NCBI GenBank assembly: GCA_900553525.1
Contig: USDZ01000054.1
Location: 1 to 9,908 of the forward strand
DNA length: 9,908 nucleotides
Direction: 5' to 3'
Source of the DNA: an uncultured Oscillospiraceae bacterium
GTDB lineage: Bacteria; Bacillota; Clostridia; Oscillospirales; Acutalibacteraceae
The number at the start of each line of letters is the position of its first letter. Position 1 is the first letter of the stretch. Below are positions 1-5,927 of this stretch, piece after piece. The translations under genes were made by a program, and so were the position numbers. A model generated the notes under the pieces. That model searched no databases. It saw only the letters and a list, made by a program, of their open reading frames with translations, and was not told the DNA's origin.

Positions 1-348
1 CAGGAGAAGCGCTTCCTCCGGGATCCCCGCCCGCAAAGCGGCGCGACGCATGGCCGCGGGTTCGTCGTATCCGGGACGGGCATCGCCGCTTAAGAGCAGC
101 TTTTTCCCCGCACCGCGGCGGTAGAGCGCGATGGCCGTCTCCATGCGGTCAGTGAGCATGTCGGACATCCGGCCGTCCGCTTTCACCCCGGCCCCCAGAA
201 CCAGAACCGCGTCGGCGGGACAGCTCCACGGATCAGAGGTCTTCCGGAGCCGGGAGGCTGTCCGGGTGATCACATAGCCGTTGAGCGCGGCGCAGACGCC
301 GCCCAGGACTCCCCCGGCGGCCAGCAGTGCCATGACTGTGCTTTTCAT
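1..348 (-). CDS. YdcF/SanA-like DUF218 family protein, 3' part missing
   Basis: This is the N-terminal 116 residues of a protein cut by the left edge of the window. It begins with a hydrophobic segment (MKSTVMALLAAGGVLGGV), a likely membrane anchor or uncleaved signal. The chain continues with AVLVLGAGVKADGRMSDML, then a DR-x-ETAIALYRRGAGKKLLLSGDA stretch and a YDEPAAM-like motif. This order (VLGAG, D-R, LYRxG, LLLSGD, DE) is the DUF218 fold seen in SanA, YdcF and ElyC, which act in envelope integrity; no enzymatic reaction is firmly assigned. The start is the ATG at 346-348, with AAAGGAG about 7 nt upstream on the minus strand. It lies 72 nt after the nitroreductase gene in the same direction, so it is probably the third gene of one operon. 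Family assignment is from the visible motifs only. Confidence 0.8.
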   Translation of the reverse strand, partial: MKSTVMALLAAGGVLGGVCAALNGYVITRTASRLRKTSDPWSCPADAVLVLGAGVKADGRMSDMLTDRMETAIALYRRGAGKKLLLSGDARPGYDEPAAMRRAALRAGIPEEALLL

Positions 349-387
349 AGGCCACTCCTTTCTTGATCCGGTCTCAGCCATGTTTTG

Positions 388-411
388 CGGGCGGGCGCAC
401 CCTGCCGCCCG
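388..411 (-). other. GC-only stem-loop between nitroreductase and ydcF-like gene
   Basis: CGGGCGG at 388-394 pairs perfectly with CCGCCCG at 405-411 around a 10-nt loop. On the minus strand the hairpin sits just after the nitroreductase stop codon and is followed by CAAAACA, not by a T run. It is therefore a poor intrinsic terminator. It could instead stabilise the upstream mRNA or lower expression of the downstream gene. In such GC-rich DNA chance is also possible. Confidence 0.35.
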
Positions 412-420
412 GCTCCCCGC

Positions 421-939
421 TTAGAGCACCCATTCCACCACTTGCTGTTTTTTCAAGGCCGGCGGAGCGGGCTGCGCCGCATACCCGAGGGCCGCACAGC
501 CGAGGACGATGTGATTTTCCGGCAGATGCAGCCGGCAGAGCAGTTCCCGGACCCTGGGGCGGTCGCAGATGCCTTTGAACTGATTGATCCAGACCGATCC
601 GATCCCCAGGGCGTGGGCCGCCAGGAACATATTTTCCAGCGCGCAGGCGCAGTCCTCCACCCCGTGGGGATTGTCCCGCTCGTTGGAGGCGAGGATGAGA
701 ACATCGGCGTGATAAAAATGATAGTCCGGATCCCGGGCGGCCTCATCCCGCACCACGGCGGCGAGAGCGTCGAGGGTGGCCGGATCCTGCACCACGGTAA
801 ACCGCCAGAGCTGCTTATTCATGCCGCTCGGCGCGTACCGTGCGGCCTTTACGATTTGCTCAAGCGCCTCGCGCGGGATCTTTTTCTTTGCAAATGCCCG
901 GATGCTCCGGCGGGTCATCAGGTTTTCCATGGCGTCCAT
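421..939 (-). CDS. Small nitroreductase family protein (FMN oxidoreductase)
   Basis: This 172-residue protein has the length and landmarks of a minimal nitroreductase-fold NAD(P)H:FMN oxidoreductase. TRRSIRAF at residues 9-16 is the conserved N-terminal R-x-S FMN-phosphate motif. APSGMNKQLWRF at about 36-47 is the usual substrate and flavin loop. ENMFLAAHALGIGSVWI is the central helix and strand, and the C-terminal ALGYAAQPAPPALKKQ matches the family's typical G-Y-x-x-x-x-P-x-x-x-x-R/K ending. Such enzymes work as homodimers in the cytosol; the physiological substrate cannot be read from sequence. The ATG at 937-939 is chosen because GGGAGG lies about 8 nt upstream and the family's M-x-x-x-x-x-R-R-S spacing fits. 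A longer upstream reading in this frame only overlaps yjbQ. The gap to yjbQ is 16 nt, so the two are surely co-transcribed. Confidence 0.9.
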   Translation of the reverse strand: MDAMENLMTRRSIRAFAKKKIPREALEQIVKAARYAPSGMNKQLWRFTVVQDPATLDALAAVVRDEAARDPDYHFYHADVLILASNERDNPHGVEDCACALENMFLAAHALGIGSVWINQFKGICDRPRVRELLCRLHLPENHIVLGCAALGYAAQPAPPALKKQQVVEWVL

Positions 940-955
940 ACCGATTGCCTCCCTT

Positions 956-1369
956 TCAGTCATCCGTGTTTTCCGGCTCCCCAAGCAGTTTAACGTAAAA
1001 GCGACGTTCCCGGGGGCCGTCAAATTCCGCGAAATAGATGCCTTGCCATGTTCCCAGGAGCAGACGGCTGTTCTCCACCGGAACGGTGACGCTGCTCCCC
1101 GTGCAAAGGGCCTTGAAATGGGCAGCGGAATTTCCTTCCGCATGCCGAAACTCGGGCCGGTCCGGGAAAGTCTTGTTCAGGGCCAGCGTCAGATCCCGAA
1201 GCACATCGGGGTCCGCATTTTCGTTGATGGTCACGCCAGCGGTGGTGTGAGGGCAGTAAACGACGCACAGACCGCTCTGTATTCCGCTGTCCCGCAGGGC
1301 CTCCCGCACCTGCTCCGTCACCGGCAGAAAGCCCTCCCGGGGAGTGCTCAAACGGTAAGTTCTGATCAC
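956..1369 (-). CDS. yjbQ: YjbQ / UPF0047 family protein
   Basis: This 137-residue protein matches the UPF0047 (YjbQ) family, which databases name 'secondary thiamine-phosphate synthase enzyme' from weak complementation; the true role is unsettled. Diagnostic motifs are all present: CPHTTAGVTINENADPD (His41 and Asn/Glu cluster), GNSAAHFKA (His84) and LLGTWQGIYFAEFDGPRERR near residues 106-125. These residues cluster at the proposed metal or anion site of the trimeric fold. Two in-frame GTG codons are possible starts. The inner one at 1367-1369 is preferred because AGGAGG (1378-1383) is 8 nt upstream, whereas the outer one at 1376-1378 overlaps the ribosome site. It is the first gene of the minus-strand operon and diverges from clpB. 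Family membership is secure; function is not. Confidence 0.92.
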   Translation of the reverse strand: MIRTYRLSTPREGFLPVTEQVREALRDSGIQSGLCVVYCPHTTAGVTINENADPDVLRDLTLALNKTFPDRPEFRHAEGNSAAHFKALCTGSSVTVPVENSRLLLGTWQGIYFAEFDGPRERRFYVKLLGEPENTDD

Positions 1370-1404
1370 AGCGCACACCTCCTGGCGATTTTCTGATTTT
1401 CCTT

Positions 1405-1433
1405 ATTATGGCACAGACGCTGCTGGGATACAA
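1405..1433 (-). promoter_or_regulatory. Promoter for the yjbQ operon (sigma-A type)
   Basis: On the minus strand TTGTAT (1433-1428) is followed after 17 nt by CATAAT (1410-1405). A TGC directly before the -10 gives an extended -10. Transcription would start near 1398, leaving a short leader before AGGAGG at 1383-1378. Confidence 0.65.
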
Positions 1434-1440
1434 GCGTCTG
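1414..1440. repeat. Inverted repeat over the yjbQ promoter, possible operator
   Basis: CAGACGCT at 1414-1421 and AGCGTCTG at 1433-1440 are perfect 8-bp arms separated by 11 bp. The dyad covers the -35 hexamer and most of the spacer of the minus-strand promoter, a normal place for a repressor site. No regulator is identified for this sequence. Confidence 0.5.
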
Positions 1441-1453
1441 CCGCAAAACAGCC

Positions 1454-1490
1454 GAATATTAGCAATCTAATAAATAGAGTGCTAATATTC
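1454..1490. promoter_or_regulatory. CIRCE element (HrcA operator)
   Basis: The core TTAGCAATC (1459-1467), 9-nt spacer, GAGTGCTAA (1477-1485) matches the CIRCE consensus TTAGCACTC-N9-GAGTGCTAA at 17 of 18 positions. The dyad extends outward so that GAATATTAGCA (1454-1464) is the exact reverse complement of TGCTAATATTC (1480-1490). CIRCE is bound by HrcA, which represses chaperone genes until heat shock. Here it lies about 150 bp before clpB and about 85 bp from the divergent yjbQ gene. Confidence 0.93.
1459..1488 (+). promoter_or_regulatory. Probable clpB promoter embedded in CIRCE
   Basis: TTAGCA (1459-1464) and TAATAT (1483-1488) are 18 bp apart, and TGC directly before the latter makes an extended -10. 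Both hexamers lie inside the two CIRCE arms, so HrcA binding would cover the promoter. The -35 is weak (4 of 6). TATACT at 1536-1541 is an alternative -10 without a good -35. Confidence 0.5.
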
Positions 1491-1502
1491 ACATAATATT
1501 CA

Positions 1503-1530
1503 TAATTGCGATATGAACTATTCGCAATTA
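1503..1530 (+). repeat. Perfect 9-bp dyad in the clpB leader
   Basis: TAATTGCGA (1503-1511) and TCGCAATTA (1522-1530) are exact reverse complements separated by 10 bp. If transcription starts near 1495 this forms a stem-loop at the 5' end of the clpB mRNA. It could instead be a second DNA operator. It does not match CIRCE or the CtsR heptad repeat. Confidence 0.55.
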
Positions 1531-1552
1531 CTCTGTATACTAAATCATAAGG

Positions 1553-1627
1553 ACGGCCGGAGGCCGTTTAGGAAGAGGAGCGCCGACAGGACGCAGACCT
1601 CTTCGATTCCACGGCGGTGGGAAAGGA
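1553..1627 (+). promoter_or_regulatory. Structured clpB 5' leader and ribosome site
   Basis: The leader holds three possible hairpins. ACGGCC/GGCCGT pairs 1553-1558 with 1562-1567. GAAGAGG/CCTCTTC pairs 1572-1578 with 1598-1604. A short stem at 1607-1622 (TTCCAC with GTGGGA, one G-U) abuts the ribosome site. AAAGGA at 1622-1627 is 8 nt from the ATG at 1636 and decides that start. Folding is by eye only. Confidence 0.4.
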
Positions 1628-1635
1628 TGGATGGT

Positions 1636-4239
1636 ATGAACGCACAAAAATTTACGCAAAAATCCCTGGAGGCGATCCAGGAAGCCCAGAACCTGACGGT
1701 GGAACATCAGAACATGCAGCTAGAGCCGGAGCATCTCCTCGCCGCCCTGTTGACTCAGGAACAGGGGCTGATTCCTCAGCTTCTCCTGAAAATGGGCGTT
1801 CCTGCGGAACAGGTGGAGGCTGACGCTCTGCGGGCGGTGGACGGCCTGCCAAAAGTCACCGGTTCGGGACGGGAAGCGGGCAAAATCTATGTATCAGGAG
1901 ATATGGACAAGATTCTCACCGCCGCCGAGCGGAAGGCCGAGAGCATGAAGGACGAATTTGTCTCGGTCGAGCATCTGTTTCTCTGTCTGATCGAGTCGGC
2001 GAACGACACACTGGCTCGCATTTTCCGGCAGTACGGCATCGAAAAAAACGCGGTGCTCAAGGCTCTGATGGGGATACGGGGCAACACCCGGGTCACCAGC
2101 GACAGCCCGGAGGGCACCTATGATGCTTTGAAAAAATACGGGACCGATCTGGTGGAAAGAGCCAGAAGCCAGAAGATGGATCCGGTGATCGGGCGGGACG
2201 ACGAGATCCGTAACGTCATCCGCATCCTGTCCCGGAAAACCAAAAACAATCCGGTCCTCATCGGCGAACCCGGCGTCGGCAAAACCGCCATTGCCGAGGG
2301 ACTGGCGCAGCGGATTGTTCGGGGAGACGTGCCCCGCAGCCTCCAGGATAAAACTATTTTTTCCTTGGACATGGGCTCGCTGGTGGCGGGCGCCAAATAT
2401 CGGGGCGAGTTTGAGGAACGGCTCAAAGCCGTACTGGAGGAGATCCGCAAATCCGAGGGCCGGATCCTCCTGTTCATCGACGAACTGCACACTATTGTGG
2501 GCGCGGGCAAGACCGAGGGCGCCATGGATGCGGGCAACCTCTTGAAGCCCATGCTGGCCAGAGGTGAGCTGCACTGCATCGGCGCCACCACCCTGGACGA
2601 GTACCGCCAGTATATCGAGAAGGATCCGGCGCTGGAACGGCGGTTCCAACCGGTGATGGTCAACGAACCGACGGTGGAGGACACCATCGCCATTCTCCGG
2701 GGACTCAAAGAGAGGTACGAGGTGTACCACGGCGTCAAAATTCAGGACCAAGCCATTATTGCCGCCGCCACCCTGTCCAACCGCTATATCACCGACCGGT
2801 TCCTGCCCGATAAAGCCATCGATTTGATCGACGAGGCCTGTGCCATGATCCGCACCGAGATCGACTCCATGCCGACCGAACTGGATGTGATCCAGCGTCG
2901 GATCATCCAACATGAGATCGAGGAGGCGGCGCTCAAAAAAGAAAAGGATCCCCTGTCCAAAGAACATCTGGCCGAGATACAAAAAGAACTCGCCGAAATG
3001 CGGGAACAGTTCGGATCCATGAAGGCCAGATGGGAAAACGAGAAGGCCGCCATCGGCAAGGTTCAGTCCCTGCGGGAAAAGATCGAGGAAATGAACCGGC
3101 AGATTGAGAAGGCGGAACAGGATTACGACCTGAATAAGGCCGCCGAGCTCAAATACGGCCGGCTGCCCGAACTGCAGAAACAGCTCGAGGCGGAGGAACG
3201 CCTGACCGAGGAATCGAGAAAGCACAGCCTGCTGCGGGACAAAGTGACGGAGGAGGAGATCGCCCGGATCGTCGAACGGTGGACCGGCATCCCGGTCGCC
3301 CGCCTGATGGAAGGGGAGAAGGAAAAACTCCTCCATCTCGAGGATATCCTGCACAAACGGGTTATCGGTCAGGATGAGGCGGTTACGAGAGTCACCGAAG
3401 CCATCCTGCGTTCCCGCGCCGGAATCCAGGATCCCAACCGGCCCATCGGCTCTTTTCTCTTTCTCGGTCCCACCGGCGTGGGTAAAACCGAACTCGCCAA
3501 AGCGCTCGCGGAGTGCCTCTTCGACGACGAGCGGAATCTGGTGCGGATCGACATGTCGGAGTATATGGAAAAATACGCGGTGTCCCGTCTCATCGGCGCG
3601 CCTCCCGGATACGTGGGGTATGAGGAGGGCGGACAGCTCACCGAGGCCGTCCGCCGCAAGCCCTACTCGGTCATCCTCTTCGACGAAGTGGAAAAGGCCC
3701 ATCCCGATGTGTTTAACGTGCTGCTCCAGGTGCTGGACGACGGGCGGATCACCGACTCCCAGGGGAGGACGGTGGATTTCAAAAACACCATCATTATCCT
3801 GACCTCCAACCTGGGCAGTCAAATTTTGCTGGATGGCATTGGGCCGGACGGCGCCGTCACCGACACCGCCCGTCAGGAAGTCGAAAGCCTGTTGGGGCGT
3901 TCTTTCCGCCCCGAGTTTCTCAACCGTTTGGACGAGATCGTGTTCTATAAGCCGTTGACCAAGGCGGACATCAGCCAGATTATCGATCTGCTCTTGGCCG
4001 GGCTGAACAAGCGCCTTGCCGACCAGCAGCTCCGTTGTGAGATCACCCCCGCGGCAAAGACTTTGATCGCGAACGAGGGATACGATCCGGTCTACGGTGC
4101 CCGGCCGCTGCGCCGGTATATCCAGCGGCATGTGGAGACCTTGATCAGCCGCAAGATCGTGGAGGGAGACCTCATGCCCGGAACGGTTCTGACCGTGGAC
4201 AGCCAGGACGGCGCGCTCGCCGTCTCCGCTTCTGCTTGA
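1636..4239 (+). CDS. clpB: ATP-dependent disaggregase ClpB (Hsp104 family)
   Basis: ClpB is a cytosolic hexameric AAA+ machine that pulls polypeptides out of aggregates together with DnaK. The 867-residue product has the full architecture: an N domain beginning MNAQKFTQKSLEAIQEAQ, then NBD1 with Walker A GEPGVGKT at 210-217 and Walker B FIDELH with Asp282-Glu283. A long coiled-coil M domain follows at roughly 405-525, rich in E/K heptads. NBD2 has Walker A GPTGVGKT at 611-618 and Walker B LFDEVEKAH with Asp683-Glu684. The D2 small domain ends in YGARPLRRYIQRHVE. E. coli ClpB is 857 residues, so this is complete. The M domain separates it from ClpA, ClpC and ClpE. ATG 1636 is preferred over ATG 1627 for its ribosome-site spacing and typical N terminus. 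An in-frame ATG at 1513 lies inside a leader dyad and lacks a ribosome site. CIRCE upstream implies HrcA control. Confidence 0.98.
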   Translation: MNAQKFTQKSLEAIQEAQNLTVEHQNMQLEPEHLLAALLTQEQGLIPQLLLKMGVPAEQVEADALRAVDGLPKVTGSGREAGKIYVSGDMDKILTAAERKAESMKDEFVSVEHLFLCLIESANDTLARIFRQYGIEKNAVLKALMGIRGNTRVTSDSPEGTYDALKKYGTDLVERARSQKMDPVIGRDDEIRNVIRILSRKTKNNPVLIGEPGVGKTAIAEGLAQRIVRGDVPRSLQDKTIFSLDMGSLVAGAKYRGEFEERLKAVLEEIRKSEGRILLFIDELHTIVGAGKTEGAMDAGNLLKPMLARGELHCIGATTLDEYRQYIEKDPALERRFQPVMVNEPTVEDTIAILRGLKERYEVYHGVKIQDQAIIAAATLSNRYITDRFLPDKAIDLIDEACAMIRTEIDSMPTELDVIQRRIIQHEIEEAALKKEKDPLSKEHLAEIQKELAEMREQFGSMKARWENEKAAIGKVQSLREKIEEMNRQIEKAEQDYDLNKAAELKYGRLPELQKQLEAEERLTEESRKHSLLRDKVTEEEIARIVERWTGIPVARLMEGEKEKLLHLEDILHKRVIGQDEAVTRVTEAILRSRAGIQDPNRPIGSFLFLGPTGVGKTELAKALAECLFDDERNLVRIDMSEYMEKYAVSRLIGAPPGYVGYEEGGQLTEAVRRKPYSVILFDEVEKAHPDVFNVLLQVLDDGRITDSQGRTVDFKNTIIILTSNLGSQILLDGIGPDGAVTDTARQEVESLLGRSFRPEFLNRLDEIVFYKPLTKADISQIIDLLLAGLNKRLADQQLRCEITPAAKTLIANEGYDPVYGARPLRRYIQRHVETLISRKIVEGDLMPGTVLTVDSQDGALAVSASA

Positions 4240-4251
4240 CGAAGGTTATGA

Positions 4252-4268
4252 CCCGGCGTTCTGCCGGG
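4252..4268 (+). other. GC hairpin just after the clpB stop codon
   Basis: CCCGGC (4252-4257) pairs with GCCGGG (4263-4268) around the loop GTTCT. It begins 13 nt after the clpB stop and has no T run. It probably helps protect the 3' end of the mRNA, with termination at the stronger hairpin that follows. Confidence 0.5.
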
Positions 4269-4295
4269 AAAGCTCGGATCCCATAAAGATAGTTA

Positions 4296-4334
4296 AGGGC
4301 GTCATCGTTTTAATAACGGTGACGCCCTGTGTTT
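4296..4334 (+). terminator. clpB rho-independent terminator
   Basis: A 14-bp stem, one of its pairs G-U, joins 4296-4309 to 4315-4328 around the 5-nt loop TTAAT. The lower half is GC-rich (AGGGCGTCA/TGACGCCCT). The tail GTGTTTATG is only moderately T-rich, so termination may be incomplete. The stem length still makes this the likely end of the clpB transcript. Confidence 0.8.
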
Positions 4335-4425
4335 ATGTCTATTTTAATGAAGAAAATACCGAGCTGCAAATTTAAATATATCATGGCATATTCCGCTCAA
4401 ACCCCTTGCTCGAAGGAGCCAAGTC

Positions 4426-4454
4426 TTGACAGGAAGAATCGGTGATGGTATAGT
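4426..4454 (+). promoter_or_regulatory. Promoter of the GntR-ABC operon
   Basis: TTGACA (4426-4431) and TATAGT (4449-4454) are separated by exactly 17 bp. TGG before the -10 gives an extended -10. This is a near-consensus sigma-A promoter, preceded by an AT-rich tract (4340-4390) that could act as an UP element. Transcription would start near 4461. Confidence 0.9.
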
Positions 4455-4466
4455 ACAAGTGTACTA
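4451..4466. promoter_or_regulatory. Palindromic operator over the -10, probably for the GntR protein
   Basis: TAGTACA-AG-TGTACTA is a 16-bp palindrome with 7-bp perfect arms covering the end of the -10 and the expected start of transcription. GntR-family repressors usually bind such dyads in their own promoters, so autorepression is likely. A related half-site, AGTACGAGTG at 4484-4493, matches AGTACAAGTG at 4452-4461 in 9 of 10 positions and lies 32 bp downstream. Confidence 0.75.
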
Positions 4467-4506
4467 ATACGCATAGAACACACAGTACGAGTGGAGGAGG
4501 TGCCTT

Positions 4507-4896
4507 ATGTTCCAAATCGATACCCTGTCCCGTGTGCCGGTCTACGAACAGATTATTGAGCAGATGGAGCGGTTTGTACTGGCGGGACTGCTGAAACCAG
4601 GCACCCAGCTTCCTTCTGTGCGCAGTCTGTCCACTGAGCTATCCATCAACCCCAATACCATTCAAAAAGCGTATTCAGAACTGGATCTCCGCGGGGTGAT
4701 TTATTCGGTTCCCGGGATCGGCTGTTTTGTCTCGGAAAACGCCGTGGCGCTGCTGGAAGAATATCAGCGTGAAAAGCTGGGTGTTCTGGATAAGCTGCTG
4801 CAGGACCTGGCGCTGGCCGGGATCGCTAAAGAGGAGATCCTGCGCTGCGTTGAACGGGTTTATGCGCCGTATCCGGCCGGCCATTCCCCGTCGTGA
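4507..4896 (+). CDS. GntR-family repressor, YtrA subfamily
   Basis: This 129-residue protein is a winged-helix DNA-binding regulator. The domain spans residues 10-76: VPVYEQIIEQMERFVLAGLL, then PGTQLPSVRSLSTELSINPNTIQKAYSELDLRG, the standard GntR recognition helix, and a wing ending SVPGIGCFVS. After it comes only a short helical tail of about 50 residues, not a ligand-binding FadR or HutC domain. That small tail is the mark of the YtrA subfamily, whose members sit in front of ABC transporter genes and repress them. The ATG at 4507 has GGAGGAGG (4493-4500) 6 nt upstream. It is the first gene of the operon, with the palindromic operator in its promoter. The inducing signal is unknown; envelope stress is typical for relatives. 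Confidence 0.95.
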   Translation: MFQIDTLSRVPVYEQIIEQMERFVLAGLLKPGTQLPSVRSLSTELSINPNTIQKAYSELDLRGVIYSVPGIGCFVSENAVALLEEYQREKLGVLDKLLQDLALAGIAKEEILRCVERVYAPYPAGHSPS

Positions 4897-4977
4897 GGGG
4901 ACCCTATCCGGGTGACGGGAAAAGGCTCCAGGCGCATCAGCCCCTTGAAATGTATGTGGAGAGGAGCGGTTGTTATT

Positions 4978-5880
4978 ATGATCAAGGCGGAAAATCTCAC
5001 CAAATCCTTTGGGAATTTTATTGCATTAAGCGGCGTTACCTGTTCGATTCCCCAAGGCTGTATCTATGGGATGGTGGGCTCGAATGGCGCGGGAAAATCG
5101 ACTTTTCTGCGTCTAATCACAGGGGTATATAAGGCGGACAAAGGCACGGTGGAAATCGACGGCCTGCCGGTGTTCGACAATCCGGTTGTGAAGAACCAAA
5201 TCGCGTATGTGCCGGACGATCTCTATTTTCTGTCGGGTTCCGGCATGGATCGAATGGCGGCGTTATACGCCGATATTTATCCCCATTTCGACCGGGAGCG
5301 GTACCGCAGCCTGACGGCGGCGTTCCGTCTGGACCCCCGAAAATCCCTGAATACCTTTTCCAAAGGGATGCGGCGGCAGGCGGCGACCATCCTCGCGCTT
5401 TCCACCCGGCCACAGTACATCTTTTTCGACGAGACCTTCGACGGCTTGGATCCGGTCATGCGCAACCTGGTCAAAAACCTGATCACCCAGGATGTTCTCG
5501 AACGCCAGGCCACCGCCATTATCACCTCCCATTCCCTGCGGGAACTGGAAGACACCTGCGATCAGCTGGCGCTCCTGCATAAGGGCGGCCTGGTGCTGGA
5601 AAGCGATGTCCAGAATCTGAAGACCTCCCTGTTTAAAATCCAGATCGCCTTTTCCGAAGATTTCGGGCGGGATTCGTTCGAGGGCATCGACATTCTGCAT
5701 TTCAGCAAACGGGGCTCGGTGGCCAACATGATCGTCCGGGGCGAGCGTGAGGAAACCGTGGGCCGCCTCCAGGCCATGCTGCCCATTCTGATCGACGTGC
5801 TGCCCCTTTCTCTCGAGGAGGTTTTCACCTATGAGATGGAGGCCCTCGGGTATACGTTCCAGGATGTGCTTGGCGCATAA
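4978..5880 (+). CDS. ABC transporter ATP-binding protein (YtrB-like)
   Basis: This 300-residue nucleotide-binding subunit probably pairs with the permease encoded next. Motifs are in order: Walker A GSNGAGKST at 34-42, signature FSKGMRRQ at 127-134 (a variant of LSGGQ), Walker B YIFFDE at 147-152, D-loop GLD at 156-158 and switch histidine His185 in TSHSLRELED. Where many ABC proteins have the Q-loop glutamine, this one reads YVPDDLYF, a substitution frequent in ABC-2-type exporters. Residues about 215-300 form the small C-terminal extension usual in drug or peptide efflux ATPases. The ATG at 4978 fits the family start (MIKAENLTKSFG). Its ribosome site AGGAG (4962-4966) is 11 nt away, a rather long gap. 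In-frame upstream codons at 4912 and 4954 lack family support. It follows gntR by 81 nt in the same operon. Confidence 0.95.
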   Translation: MIKAENLTKSFGNFIALSGVTCSIPQGCIYGMVGSNGAGKSTFLRLITGVYKADKGTVEIDGLPVFDNPVVKNQIAYVPDDLYFLSGSGMDRMAALYADIYPHFDRERYRSLTAAFRLDPRKSLNTFSKGMRRQAATILALSTRPQYIFFDETFDGLDPVMRNLVKNLITQDVLERQATAIITSHSLRELEDTCDQLALLHKGGLVLESDVQNLKTSLFKIQIAFSEDFGRDSFEGIDILHFSKRGSVANMIVRGEREETVGRLQAMLPILIDVLPLSLEEVFTYEMEALGYTFQDVLGA

Positions 5881-5883
5881 GAC

Positions 5884-5907
5884 AGCCGGCCCCGAAAAGG
5901 GGCGGCT
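5884..5907 (+). other. Strong intercistronic stem-loop between ATPase and permease genes
   Basis: The stem pairs 5884-5893 with 5899-5907 (AGCC and GCCCC with GGGGC and GGCT) with one bulged G at 5888 and a GAAAA loop. It starts 4 nt after the ATPase stop and ends 6 nt before the permease ribosome site GGGGAGG. No T run follows, so it is more likely an mRNA stabiliser or expression-ratio element than a terminator. Confidence 0.6.
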
Positions 5908-5927
5908 CCAACAGGGGAGGGTATTGA

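Noticed and set aside
940..1143. N-terminal extension of the nitroreductase into yjbQ
   Set aside because: The added residues overlap the well-conserved yjbQ in another frame, and a proper ribosome site serves the ATG at 937-939.
1513..1635. N-terminal extension of ClpB from the ATG at 1513
   Set aside because: The ATG lies in the loop of a dyad and close to the predicted transcription start, and it has no ribosome site. The extra residues do not resemble ClpB, while MNAQKFT at 1636 does.
1894..4131. A 745-codon minus-strand reading frame opposite clpB
   Set aside because: It mirrors the codon positions of a clear, complete ClpB gene. Its translation shows no recognisable domain and it has no start signals. 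Long antisense frames are expected in GC-rich genes.
4912..4977. Upstream GTG start for the ABC ATPase
   Set aside because: The added residues are not family-like, and the standard start MIKAENLTKSFG is preceded by AGGAG.
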